Part shown: positions 1 to 7,201 of the stretch, piece by piece
Position numbering within the stretch: the first letter of the stretch is position 1
Layout of the letters: every line of letters begins with the position of its first letter
From: an uncultured Clostridia bacterium
GTDB taxonomy: Bacteria > Bacillota > Clostridia > Oscillospirales > Oscillospiraceae
DNA length: 14,031 nt
Assembly (NCBI GenBank): GCA_946619065.1
Contig: CAMOLY010000016.1
Span: 1 to 14,031, forward strand
Direction: 5' to 3'
Position numbers and translations under genes: made by a program
Notes under the pieces: generated by a model
What the model was told of the DNA's origin: nothing
Database searches by the model: none
Seen by the model: the letters and a program-made list of their open reading frames with translations, nothing else

Positions 1-1059
1 GCGCTCGTAGTTCTGGGGCTTGATGTAGCATTCGGTGTCTGTGTTTTCAAAGTACGTATAGGTTTCTTCGCTTTCGTAACCAGCGTCTGCGGTCACGTCC
101 TTATATTGCAGGCCGCGCTCTTTCATCCCTTCCAGCAACGGAATCAACGTCAACTGGTCGCTGCGCTCAGGGGAGACTAACACTCCGGTAATATATTCTC
201 CCTCCACGCCGAACTGCACGTTATACCCAGGCTTGAGCTGGGCGTTTCTCATGTGGTCTTCCTTCATGTGCATAAAGGTAGCGTCCGGATCAGTCTTGGA
301 AAAGCTGTTCCGCCCTCGGAAGGTCTTGTCATAGTGTTCATACTTCTGCTTCCTGGCTTGCAGTTCCCGCAACAGTTCAATATCCCGCTGCAGCTGCGTC
401 TTTCGCTTCCCTCTGCCGTGGACAAACGGGAAATCCACCCTTGCTTCCAATGCAGCCAAAAGCTCCTGCAAATTGTTCGCCAACACGCCGTATACGGCGC
501 ACAGCTCCGGCACCAGCTTCTCGACCTTTTTGTCCAGATTTTCTTCGTACTTCGTCGTGCTCTTCTTCCATACAAAGGTGTACTTGTTGGCGTTCGTCTC
601 TATCTTTGTTCCGTCTACAAACAGATGCTCCAATTTGATCTCACCGATCTCTTCCAGTCGGTGCACCAAATCGTAGAACAGGTCTTCTCCGCATTGGCTT
701 AACCGTTGGCTGCGAAACCTCGCGATTTCATGATAGCTGGGTGCAGGTGCACCGTCCAGCAGCCAGATGTAATTCATATCCCGCTGACAGCAGGATCTGA
801 TTTTTCTGCTTGAATAGTTGCTTTCCATGTTGGCGTACATAACAACCTTTAACATGGTTCTTGGCTCAGTCGCAGGCTTCCGTCCAGTGTCCGAATACGC
901 TCTGTACAGGGGGTCCAGATTCATCTCCTCAATGATTTGATCTAATAGCCGTACACTGTCATCCGCAGGAATTTCCTTTTCTGCAAAAACTTCGTCAATT
1001 TTTACTTGCACATTCCGCGCGCATGTGCCATAATAGTTTTGCGGTAATGTTTTGTTCAC
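1..1059 (-). CDS. IS1182-family transposase (3' part missing at window edge)
   Basis: Reading the minus strand from 1059 to 1 gives 353 codons with no stop. The product begins MNKTLPQNYYG and includes the conserved N-terminal phrase IPADDSVRLLDQIIEEM, a central YANMESNYSSRKI stretch, the first catalytic aspartate region HLFVDGTKIETNANKYTF, and the second catalytic aspartate in VTADAGYES; the third acidic residue would lie beyond the window. The GTG at 1059 is the best start: an in-frame TAA lies just upstream (1069-1071) and the next ATG would remove the conserved N-terminus. No strong ribosome site precedes it. The frame is intact over the visible part, so the element may be active. It catalyses cut-and-paste or copy movement of its own element and has no link to the neighbouring genes. 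Confidence 0.9.
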   Translation of the reverse strand, partial: MNKTLPQNYYGTCARNVQVKIDEVFAEKEIPADDSVRLLDQIIEEMNLDPLYRAYSDTGRKPATEPRTMLKVVMYANMESNYSSRKIRSCCQRDMNYIWLLDGAPAPSYHEIARFRSQRLSQCGEDLFYDLVHRLEEIGEIKLEHLFVDGTKIETNANKYTFVWKKSTTKYEENLDKKVEKLVPELCAVYGVLANNLQELLAALEARVDFPFVHGRGKRKTQLQRDIELLRELQARKQKYEHYDKTFRGRNSFSKTDPDATFMHMKEDHMRNAQLKPGYNVQFGVEGEYITGVLVSPERSDQLTLIPLLEGMKERGLQYKDVTADAGYESEETYTYFENTDTECYIKPQNYER

Positions 1060-1075
1060 ACCAACATTTTACCAC

Positions 1076-1124
1076 AAAAAAGACGCCGAGGATACTGCTT
1101 TTGCAGCCCTCGGCGTTCTTTTTT
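1076..1124. terminator. Bidirectional hairpin between tRNA-Leu and transposase
   Basis: A 9-bp perfect stem ACGCCGAGG (1083-1091) / CCTCGGCGT (1108-1116) has an inner CTGC/GCAG stem (1095-1098/1103-1106). An A-run flanks it at 1076-1081 and a T-run at 1119-1124, so it looks like an intrinsic terminator on both strands. On the minus strand it would stop transcription coming from the tRNA before it enters the transposase. It probably belongs to the insertion sequence, protecting it from read-through, but it could instead be the native tRNA terminator if the element's end lies further in. Confidence 0.75.
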
Positions 1125-1154
1125 GTGAGACTGTTTTGCGACAGCCCCTTCGGG

Positions 1155-1241
1155 TGGTGCCGGTGGCGGGGGTCGAACCCGCACGGTATCGCTACCACGG
1201 GATTTTGAGTCCCGCACGTCTGCCAATTCCATCACACCGGC
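1155..1241 (-). tRNA. tRNA-Leu (anticodon CAA)
   Basis: The minus strand folds as a class II tRNA of 87 nt including an encoded CCA. The acceptor stem is GCCGGTG/CACCGGC, the anticodon loop is CTCAAAA inside a CGGGA/TCCCG stem (anticodon CAA, reading UUG), the long variable arm GGTAGCGATACC is typical of leucine tRNA, and the T arm is GCGGG-TTCGACC-CCCGC. It has its own promoter upstream and its 3' flank is occupied by the insertion sequence only a few bases past CCA. Confidence 0.97.
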
Positions 1242-1282
1242 AAAAACATCTGTCGTTCGGGCCCAGGTGGTTCCGGGAACGT

Positions 1283-1309
1283 CCGCTGCCCGCCGTCGGC
1301 GGGCGGTGG
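1283..1309 (-). other. GC-rich hairpin in the tRNA-Leu 5' leader
   Basis: A perfect 7-bp GCCCGCC/GGCGGGC core (1288-1294/1298-1304) with a 3-nt loop extends with mismatches to 12 positions. It falls between the tRNA promoter and the mature 5' end, so it is in the precursor leader. It has no T-run and I see no riboswitch or T-box features; a role in 5' processing is only possible. Confidence 0.4.
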
Positions 1310-1328
1310 TAACGGCTCGAATGTAGTT

Positions 1329-1357
1329 ATTATATTACAAGCCGAACCGAATAGCAA
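1329..1357 (-). promoter_or_regulatory. Sigma-A promoter of tRNA-Leu
   Basis: On the minus strand TTGCTA (1352-1357) is followed by a 17-nt spacer and a perfect TATAAT (1329-1334). It lies about 80 nt upstream of the mature tRNA 5' end and points towards it. No other gene sits between. Confidence 0.8.
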
Positions 1358-1380
1358 GAAAAAGTTTTGAAATCCTTAAA

Positions 1381-1415
1381 AACAAAACGGGATCCCCTGC
1401 ATGGAAGGGATCCCG
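1381..1415 (-). terminator. Rho-independent terminator of the CarD-family gene
   Basis: The perfect 9-bp inverted repeat CGGGATCCC (1388-1396) / GGGATCCCG (1407-1415) is followed on the minus strand by TTTTGTTTTT. It lies about 40 nt after the stop codon of the regulator and separates it from the tRNA promoter. Confidence 0.9.
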
Positions 1416-1455
1416 AAAACAAATACGGATGAAGGCTGTGCACCGAAGCGTCCAC

Positions 1456-1962
1456 TCAGGCGATGCCGGCGAGCTTTTCGTTGATGTAGTCGTCTACCTG
1501 GGCAGGCTTCAGACCGAGCGGGCCGGCAAATTCATCGTAGAGCAGACGCTGGGCCTCGCGCAGATAGGTCTCGTCGGTCACGTGCAGGGCCTTGCCGATC
1601 TTCTGGCGCCGGTCGCGGTGCTCCCGCAGCGTCTTGATCAGGACGATCAGATCGCGGCATTCGCTGGATCGGAGAAGCGCGTCGAAGCTGGTCTTGCGGG
1701 CCTGCGGGTCCTCCTCCCAGGCGGTCTCGACGCTGGGCATTTCTTTGATCAGCAGGTCGATTTCCTCCCGCGTGAGCACCGGGCGCATCTTTGAGACGAG
1801 CGCTTCGTTGTCCACCGGAACATAGATCAGAGAGCTGTTCTGGTAGACCGGCTTGAGAATATAATAACGCTCCCGCGTTCTCCCAAACCGGATGAAGGCA
1901 ATCTCCTGGATCCTGCAGACTCCGCTGCCTCCATATCGGACAATTTCGTTGACGCTGAACAT
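1456..1962 (-). CDS. CarD/CdnL-family transcriptional regulator
   Basis: The 168-residue product begins MFSVNEIVRYGGSGVCRIQEI, the N-terminal RNA-polymerase-interacting fold shared by CarD, CdnL and the Mfd/TRCF RNAP-binding domain, with YYILKPVYQNSSLIYVPVDN completing that fold (residues 1-60). The rest (about 65-165) is charged and helical (LTREEIDLLIKEMP; RDLIVLIKTLREHRDRR; FAGPLGLKPAQVDDYINEKL), matching the DNA-contacting helical domain of the family and its usual length of about 160-170. Such proteins bind the RNA polymerase beta subunit and stabilise open promoter complexes, often for rRNA and growth genes. The start is set by AAAGGAG six bases upstream. It has its own promoter and terminator, so it is monocistronic, divergent from prmA. 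Confidence 0.93.
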   Translation of the reverse strand: MFSVNEIVRYGGSGVCRIQEIAFIRFGRTRERYYILKPVYQNSSLIYVPVDNEALVSKMRPVLTREEIDLLIKEMPSVETAWEEDPQARKTSFDALLRSSECRDLIVLIKTLREHRDRRQKIGKALHVTDETYLREAQRLLYDEFAGPLGLKPAQVDDYINEKLAGIA

Positions 1963-2015
1963 TTGGAGCTCCTTTCACGCTGCGAGTCTGCTGATACCCC
2001 TTTCTACATATTTTA

Positions 2016-2044
2016 ATTATACCACAAAACGAAAAAAAAGGAAA
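2016..2044 (-). promoter_or_regulatory. Promoter of the CarD-family gene
   Basis: The minus strand has a perfect TATAAT (2016-2021) with a TG extension (TGTGGTATAAT). The -35 position is only a T-rich tract (TTTCCT or TTTTTT), so the extended -10 probably compensates. It lies about 55 nt before the start codon. Confidence 0.75.
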
Positions 2045-2057
2045 GCCCCAAAATCAA

Positions 2058-2105
2058 ACTTTTTTGAAAAAAAGTCTTGTGCTTCAGGGAAAAATCCTGT
2101 AGAAT
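2058..2105 (+). promoter_or_regulatory. prmA promoter with A/T-rich upstream palindrome
   Basis: TTGTGC (2077-2082), a 17-nt spacer and TAGAAT (2100-2105) form a good sigma-A promoter 30 nt before the start. Directly upstream lies a perfect A/T palindrome, ACTTTTTT (2058-2065) / AAAAAAGT (2068-2075), placed where an UP element would contact the polymerase alpha subunit. The same A/T tract also underlies the divergent regulator promoter. Confidence 0.75.
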
Positions 2106-2135
2106 AGCTGAGAATACGTATGCAAAGGACTGAGT

Positions 2136-3110
2136 ATGATGCAGTGGCTGGAACTCACCGTTGACTCCGCCTCCCAAGGAATTGAGCTGCTCGAAGCAGC
2201 GCTTACGCTGAACGGATTTGACAGCTTCGTCGTGGACGACGAGGCTGATTTTCACCGCTTCCTCGAGACGAACCGGGACTACTGGGACATTGTGGACGAG
2301 GAGCTGGAAAACAGCATGGACGGCGTCTCTCGCGTCCGCCTCTATCTCTCGGACGGGCCGGACGCGATGGAGGAGGTCGGCCGCCTGCGCGCCCTCCTCG
2401 CTTCCCTGCCCTCCGCCTACCCCGATGCGGATTTTGGCCCACTCCGGCTCGGGATCGCGAACGTCCGGGATGAGGACTGGGAGAACAACTGGAAGCAGTA
2501 TTATCAGCCGATCACCATCGGGCAGAAGCTGATTGTGGTGCCGAAATGGATGGAGCACGCACCCGACGGGCGGGTCCCCGTCTATCTCGACCCCGGCATG
2601 ATCTTCGGCACCGGCGCCCACGCCTCCACCCAGATGTGCATGCTCCGGCTGGAGGAATGCATTCATGGCGGCGAGGAGGTTCTGGATCTCGGCAGCGGCA
2701 GCGGCATTCTCTCGATTACGGCTCTGCTCCTCGGCGCAGCGCACGCCACCGGCGTAGACGTGGATCCCAAGGCTGAGGACATTGCCCGCGAAAATGCTGC
2801 GATCAACGGCCTGTATTCCGACCGTTTTACGGCGGTCACCGGGAATGTTGTCACCGGGCAGGCGGAACTGCAGGGTCTTTTCTCCAAACGCTATGATATC
2901 GTCTGCATGAACATCTTCGCCGACGTGATTATCCCGATGGCTGCGGTTTTGCCGCAGTTTCTGAAGGAAAACACCGTCGTCATCTGCTCCGGCGTGCTGG
3001 AAAACCGCTATGAGGAGGTCCGCGCGGCCATAGAAGCGGCCGGACTGCGGATCCGGAGCCTGCAGACAATGAAGGACTGGTGCTGCTTTACCGCCGGAAA
3101 GGAGGCTTAA
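2136..3110 (+). CDS. prmA: Ribosomal protein L11 methyltransferase PrmA
   Basis: A 324-residue class I S-adenosylmethionine methyltransferase that methylates lysines and the N-terminus of ribosomal protein L11. The N-terminal substrate-recognition domain (about 1-110) carries the family phrase EDWENNWKQYYQPITIG. The catalytic domain shows DPGMIFGTGAHASTQ (about 152-166), the SAM-binding motif LDLGSGSGIL (183-192), GVDVDP, and NIFADVI (259-265), which replaces the NPPY motif of related enzymes. Length matches the family. The start is one of two tandem ATGs (2136 or 2139) behind AAAGGA; the first is chosen but not decisive. The downstream gene follows after 3 nt with its ribosome site inside the prmA end, so the two are co-transcribed. 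Confidence 0.97.
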   Translation: MMQWLELTVDSASQGIELLEAALTLNGFDSFVVDDEADFHRFLETNRDYWDIVDEELENSMDGVSRVRLYLSDGPDAMEEVGRLRALLASLPSAYPDADFGPLRLGIANVRDEDWENNWKQYYQPITIGQKLIVVPKWMEHAPDGRVPVYLDPGMIFGTGAHASTQMCMLRLEECIHGGEEVLDLGSGSGILSITALLLGAAHATGVDVDPKAEDIARENAAINGLYSDRFTAVTGNVVTGQAELQGLFSKRYDIVCMNIFADVIIPMAAVLPQFLKENTVVICSGVLENRYEEVRAAIEAAGLRIRSLQTMKDWCCFTAGKEA

Positions 3111-3113
3111 CAC

Positions 3114-4142
3114 TTGCGTTCGCTCTCTTACCGCAGCAAACGGCGGCTGAAGAAGACTGCCCGGACGCTTCTGATCCTCGCGGCCTTTCTGGTTCTGTTT
3201 GTCATTCTGGCGGTGATCTATCTTGGCCGCTATGTGGTCTATACCCCGGACGGCGCCTACCTGGACTTCGGGCGGAATACCGCCCTGCAGACCGCCACGG
3301 TCGGCACGGAGCCCAGCGGTCCCGATCCCATCGAAAGCGTCCGGATCGAATACGCGGACCCCAATCTGAACACTGAGACTGCGGAGAAGGTCTCCGGCTA
3401 TTATATTGATCTGGAAATGCTCTCTGATCCGGACGCCGTGCTGGAAGCCGTCCGGAATCTGAGCGGGCCATGCACCGTGATGATCGACCTCAAGGCGAAG
3501 GACGGGTCGTTTTACTACTCGACCGGGATCGAGGACGCGAAGCGTGCGGACATTGAGATTGCAAAGGTGGACCGGATCATCTCGCTGCTCAAGAACCGGG
3601 GCTTTACGATGGTTGCACGGGTCAAGTCGTTCCAGGACTCCGCCTTCGCCCTCGCCCATTTGAAATGTGCCCTTCCGATCGACAGCGGGGCGCTCTGGGT
3701 TGGGAACGGCAGCTACTGGCTCGACCCGGCAAACGAGACTGTCGTCGCCTATCTCAAGCAGATCGCTCGGGATCTGGCCGGAAAAGGATTCCGGGAAATC
3801 GTGTTTGATGACTTCTATTTTCCGGACAGCAACTACATCCGCTACACCTTCGATCGCACGCGCAGTCAGATCATCGGCGACACCGCGAACGATCTGCTGA
3901 ACTTCTTTGCCAGCTCCAATATCACGATCTCGTTCGGCAATCCGCGTCCGGACTTTGCCCTTGCCAAGGGCTCTCACGTCTACGTCACAGACGTCACCGG
4001 GTCCAACGTCAAAACAGTCACGGCAGGCTACGCCGTGCTGGATGATCCGGCAGCCCAGCTGGTGTTTCTGACCGGATCCAAGGACAAGCGGTTCGAGGAC
4101 TGTCAGCTTCTCCGTCCGCTTCTGACCAAGCTGGTCAACTGA
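3114..4142 (+). CDS. Membrane-anchored DUF4015-like putative glycoside-hydrolase-fold protein
   Basis: A 342-residue product starting with TTG, supported by AAAGGAGG ending 9 nt before it. A basic N-terminus (RSKRRLKK) and one transmembrane helix (about 18-38) predict an anchor with the bulk outside. The body resembles the DUF4015 TIM-barrel family: WVGNGSYWLDP around 195-205, a following AYLKQIARDLAGKGF, and EIVFDDFYFP (228-237), which corresponds to the family's EIQFDYVRFP strand. Such proteins are thought to act on or bind polysaccharide, but catalysis is not proven for the family. In this copy the usual D-Y pair is D-D. It shares a transcript with prmA, an uncommon partner, so a functional link may be only positional. 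An extracellular wall-related role is inferred. Confidence 0.72.
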   Translation: MRSLSYRSKRRLKKTARTLLILAAFLVLFVILAVIYLGRYVVYTPDGAYLDFGRNTALQTATVGTEPSGPDPIESVRIEYADPNLNTETAEKVSGYYIDLEMLSDPDAVLEAVRNLSGPCTVMIDLKAKDGSFYYSTGIEDAKRADIEIAKVDRIISLLKNRGFTMVARVKSFQDSAFALAHLKCALPIDSGALWVGNGSYWLDPANETVVAYLKQIARDLAGKGFREIVFDDFYFPDSNYIRYTFDRTRSQIIGDTANDLLNFFASSNITISFGNPRPDFALAKGSHVYVTDVTGSNVKTVTAGYAVLDDPAAQLVFLTGSKDKRFEDCQLLRPLLTKLVN

Positions 4143-4176
4143 ACAACCGTTTTGCCGGAATCGGCACAATTCACCT

Positions 4177-4221
4177 GGCGCACTGCAAATTGTTTCGTTT
4201 TTGCGGTGCGCCGCGCTTTTT
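4177..4221 (+). terminator. Terminator of the prmA operon
   Basis: A 13-bp stem with one G-U wobble, 4177-4189 pairing with 4200-4212 (GGCGCACTGCAAA with TTTGCGGTGCGCC), loop of 10, then GCGC and a run of five T. The T-run begins four bases after the stem, so efficiency may be moderate. It separates the prmA unit from the promoter at 4236. Confidence 0.75.
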
Positions 4222-4235
4222 GCCCGGCCGCCCTC

Positions 4236-4263
4236 TTGAAACTTGCGCGGAATCCGGTATAAT
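4236..4263 (+). promoter_or_regulatory. Sigma-A promoter of the TerB/BrxD-like/helicase operon
   Basis: TTGAAA (4236-4241), a 16-nt spacer and a perfect TATAAT (4258-4263). The ATG lies 41 nt further with GGAGG 8 nt before it. No clear operator palindrome overlaps it, suggesting steady rather than strongly repressed expression. Confidence 0.85.
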
Positions 4264-4304
4264 AGAGAATAGAGCATCGGAGCTTCGGAGGGGAGGCGCG
4301 GGAC

Positions 4305-5858
4305 ATGAAGGACGAGCGGCACAGCCGGGATAATTGGACGCAGGTCTACGAGGATCAGCCGATTCCCGCGCGAAAAGCTGGGAACGAGACTTCTGACCGG
4401 GTGACAGAAGAAGTACGACGGGGCCAGGTGTCACCGGAGCCCGATCCCTACCGCTGGTTTCCGGACTTCCGCCTGTTCAACCCGATTCAGATCAAGCAGA
4501 CGCTTTTTCGCCGGGAAGCAGAACGGTATGCAGACCGAAAGAGTCATGCCTTTTTCTCAGGAAACTTTCTCTGTTACTATCCGACCTATCAGGATCTGCC
4601 GAAGCCGGTACTGGAAGGCTATTTCGGCTGGCGGACAAGGGCGCGGCAGGGAGAATACGGTCCCGCTCCGACCTCGTTCCTGTTTCTCCACGTGTACGAG
4701 CTGCTGGCCCTGGTCGGCGTCTCATCCGCGGAGGAGGGACTGCAGCGACTCACAAGCCTCGGGGCCCACTATGAGATACCGTCTCTGAGCTACTATCTGC
4801 AGAACTGGACGCGGGATTTTGTGATCTACTATCAGCTCACGGACCACTGGGACGCTGTCCTGGCGGAGCTGCGCAGGGAGGATCGGGTTCGGGAAATCCT
4901 GCGCCGGCCGGGAAAGTTCGAACCGTCTGAAATCCGGGCCGCAATGCAGGCAGTTTCGGGCTACGATGTTTCCCGCTCCGCCTTTTTGCGTGATCGCCCG
5001 GAGGTCTGCGACGAGGTGATGAGCCGGGTCTATCTGGCCGTCTGCGAGGATCAAAAAAAGCGGGGCAACCCGCGCTTTCCCGAACGCTTCAGCGGCCTGC
5101 GCGGGAGCTGGCGCTATGAGATGTTCCGAAACGCCCTGTTTTCGGAGCCGGAGGACTGTCCGGACTGCCGGATCGAGGTCGACCCGGTCCGCGCCTACGT
5201 TCGCAAGGACCGGGCCTGGAAGGTCAGCGGCTTCGGCTGCAAGCGAGCCCTGGAACGCAATCCGCTGATGACCGCCCTGATGCGAGAGACTGACCGCAGC
5301 CTGCGCGAACTATTCGGCGAGGGACGTCCGCTCAAGGAGGCCGATCTCGAACCGGATCTCGCCGCCGTGGTCTGGGAGGCCGCGGCACGCTATGACCGCG
5401 ACCGCCGGGCGGCGGCAAAGCCGAAACTCATTCTGCATCGGGAGCTGCTGTCCGGAATCCGCTCTGACGCGGAGGACACCATGTCCCGCCTGCTGGTCGG
5501 AGAGGACGCAGATCTGCTCCCGGAGAAGGAAAACCCGACCGATTACAGGGCGTCAAGCGCGCTCCCGGCAGAACAGAAGGCCGCAGATGAGGCGCCGGCT
5601 GAAGGAAAGCAGCCGGACGAACCGCCCGCAGGTCTCAGCGAGGAAGAAGCGGGATTTCTGCGTCTGGTACTTGCCGGCGGGGATTGGAGAGGCTTCTGCT
5701 CGGCCAAGGTCCTGCTGCCGTCAATTCTGGCGGACGCGATCAATGAAAAACTGCTGGACCTGATCGGCGACACCGTGCTGGAAGAGACGGACGGCGGCTA
5801 TGCCGTGATCGAAGACTATCTGGAAGACGTAAAAAGCCTGCTTGGGCAGGAGGAATAA
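4305..5858 (+). CDS. TerB-N / TerB-C domain protein
   Basis: A 517-residue protein. The TerB-N domain (about 50-250) is recognised from YYPTYQDL (91-98), YFGWRTRARQG (106-116) and SFLFLHVYELL (124-134), closely following the family pattern of Y-P-x-Y, YF-x-WR-x-x-x-R-x-G and a YELLN-like helix. The TerB-C part follows (about 290-400) with IRSDAEDT (385-392), typical of the domain's last helix. A low-complexity linker rich in E, A and P (about 410-442) leads to a winged-helix-like tail ending with DAINEKLLDLIGDTVLEE (about 478-495). No acidic metal-binding TerB core is seen between N and C parts. Cysteines at 285, 288 and 312 (CPDC and a lone C) could be structural. First gene of the operon; the next starts 5 nt later. 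Families with this architecture are linked with ATPase/helicase partners and predicted DNA processing; it is not a tellurite resistance protein in itself. Confidence 0.85.
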   Translation: MKDERHSRDNWTQVYEDQPIPARKAGNETSDRVTEEVRRGQVSPEPDPYRWFPDFRLFNPIQIKQTLFRREAERYADRKSHAFFSGNFLCYYPTYQDLPKPVLEGYFGWRTRARQGEYGPAPTSFLFLHVYELLALVGVSSAEEGLQRLTSLGAHYEIPSLSYYLQNWTRDFVIYYQLTDHWDAVLAELRREDRVREILRRPGKFEPSEIRAAMQAVSGYDVSRSAFLRDRPEVCDEVMSRVYLAVCEDQKKRGNPRFPERFSGLRGSWRYEMFRNALFSEPEDCPDCRIEVDPVRAYVRKDRAWKVSGFGCKRALERNPLMTALMRETDRSLRELFGEGRPLKEADLEPDLAAVVWEAAARYDRDRRAAAKPKLILHRELLSGIRSDAEDTMSRLLVGEDADLLPEKENPTDYRASSALPAEQKAADEAPAEGKQPDEPPAGLSEEEAGFLRLVLAGGDWRGFCSAKVLLPSILADAINEKLLDLIGDTVLEETDGGYAVIEDYLEDVKSLLGQEE

Positions 5859-5863
5859 ACAAG

Positions 5864-7192
5864 ATGGATACAAAAACGAAAGCGCCGCGGCGCATTGCCC
5901 AGGCGATTCTGAATTCTCTCAAGGGCGGCGTTGTGCCGCGCATCGGTCTGCCCTACGTGACGGTCGGGCGGAAGAACGAAATCGACGCCCTGCTGCACGA
6001 CATTGAGATCATCGGCGAGGGCGGAGCATCCTTCCGGTTTCTGATGGGACGCTACGGCAGCGGCAAGAGCTTTTTGCTGCAGACGATCCGCAATTACGCC
6101 ATGGACCGGAATTTCGTTGTGGCTGACGCGGACCTCTCCCCCGAGCGGCGGCTGACCGGCACACGGGGCCAGGGGCTTGCCACCTATCGCGAGCTGATCG
6201 GCAATCTCTCAACGAAAACACGGCCCGAGGGCGGGGCGCTGATGCTGGTCCTCGACCGCTGGATCAGCTCGATCCAGACAAAAACTGCTGCCGAAACCGG
6301 CCTTGCTGCGGACAGCCCGGCCTTCTCTGAGGCAGTCCGGCGGGAAATCTACACGGTGCTCGGCAGCATGAGCGAGCTGGTGCACGGCTATGACTTTGCC
6401 CGGCTGCTGTCAAAATACTACGAGGCTGCGATCTCCGGCGACGACGCCGCGAAGGCACGCATCCTGCGCTGGTTCCGGGGCGAATACCAGACAAAAACCG
6501 AAGCACGGCAGGAGCTGGGCGTCGGCGTCATCATCACCGACGACGACTGGTACGAGTATCTGAAGCTCTTCGCCGCCTTCTTCCGTCAGGCCGGGTATCT
6601 GGGGATGCTGGTGCTGGTGGACGAGCTGGTCAACATCTACAAGATCCCCAACAGCGTGGCCCGGAACAGCAACTACGAGAAGATCCTGACGATCTACAAC
6701 GACGCCTTGCAGGGCAAAGCACGGTACATCGGCTTCCTGATGAGCGGGACTCCCCAGTGCATTGAGGATCGGCGGCGCGGGGTTTACAGCTATGAGGCCC
6801 TGTCCTCCCGGCTGGCCGAGGGCAAGTTCAGCCGGGCCGGCGCGCGGGACCTGCTCTCCCCTGTCATCCGGCTTGAACCGCTGACGCCGGAGGAGATGCT
6901 GGTGCTGACCGAAAAGCTGACTGCCCTCCACGCCGGGCTGTATGGCTACGAATCGGCTCTGACCGAGGAGGATCTGGCGGCCTTCCTCCGGATTGAGTTC
7001 GCGCGGGTCGGCGCGGACACGAAGATCACCCCCCGCGAGATCATCCGGGACTTCATCGAGCTGCTGGACATTCTCTACCAGCACCCGGGCATGCAGGCGG
7101 AAATGCTGCTGAACTCCGAGGAGTTTTCCTACGCCAAGTCCGACGCCGTTTCAGATGAGGCGGATTTGCCCTTCGCCGAGTTTACGGTATAG
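5864..7192 (+). CDS. BrxD-like P-loop ATPase (DUF2791 type)
   Basis: A 442-residue AAA/STAND-like ATPase. The N-terminus has AILNSLKGGVVPRIGLPYVTVGR, the pattern that opens BREX ATP-binding protein BrxD and its relatives. Walker A is GRYGSGKS (62-69), Walker B is LVLVDE (249-254) with glutamate for hydrolysis, and GFLMSGTP (290-297) is the sensor strand. A later RLEPLTPEEMLVLTEKL region and ITPREIIRDFIELLDIL (about 385-402) form the helical lid typical of the family. Start ATG is preceded by AGGAGG lying inside the upstream gene's last codons. The usual partner of BrxD-type ATPases is an Lhr-like helicase, which is exactly the next gene. All nucleotide-binding motifs are intact, so it should be active. 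A role as a motor or loader for the helicase is inference. Confidence 0.88.
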   Translation: MDTKTKAPRRIAQAILNSLKGGVVPRIGLPYVTVGRKNEIDALLHDIEIIGEGGASFRFLMGRYGSGKSFLLQTIRNYAMDRNFVVADADLSPERRLTGTRGQGLATYRELIGNLSTKTRPEGGALMLVLDRWISSIQTKTAAETGLAADSPAFSEAVRREIYTVLGSMSELVHGYDFARLLSKYYEAAISGDDAAKARILRWFRGEYQTKTEARQELGVGVIITDDDWYEYLKLFAAFFRQAGYLGMLVLVDELVNIYKIPNSVARNSNYEKILTIYNDALQGKARYIGFLMSGTPQCIEDRRRGVYSYEALSSRLAEGKFSRAGARDLLSPVIRLEPLTPEEMLVLTEKLTALHAGLYGYESALTEEDLAAFLRIEFARVGADTKITPREIIRDFIELLDILYQHPGMQAEMLLNSEEFSYAKSDAVSDEADLPFAEFTV

Positions 7193-7201
7193 GAGGCCGC
7201 C

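Larger units (their letters stand above)
1..1150 (-). mobile_element. IS1182-family insertion sequence, one end only (truncated by window edge)
   Basis: The element carries an IS1182-type DDE transposase read leftwards and runs off the left edge. The outer end is placed near 1147-1150 because the minus strand there reads CTGTCGCAAAACAG, which resembles terminal repeats of this group; the other end is outside, so terminal inverted repeats and target duplication cannot be compared. Between the end and the transposase lie a strong hairpin (1083-1116) and a promoter-like TGTGGTAAAAT on the minus strand (about 1068-1078). The element sits only a few bases beyond the CCA end of tRNA-Leu. The exact boundary is uncertain by 10-20 bases. 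Confidence 0.75.

Noticed and set aside
253..702. Plus-strand frame of 149 codons in the insertion sequence
   Set aside because: It is antisense to the transposase reading frame, which shows clear family motifs.
1242..1430. T-box or riboswitch upstream of tRNA-Leu or the regulator
   Set aside because: Only a tRNA promoter, a GC hairpin and a terminator are visible; there is no T-box core or known ligand-binding fold.
2013..4322. Very long open frame (769 codons) on the minus strand opposite prmA and the next gene
   Set aside because: It spans promoters, a terminator and two well-supported genes on the other strand, has no recognisable domain or ribosome site, and is the usual codon-position shadow of GC-rich genes.
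4305..5858. Tellurite resistance gene
   Set aside because: The TerB name comes from domain nomenclature. No TerC, TerD or TerZ-type genes are nearby and the TerB core itself is not seen.
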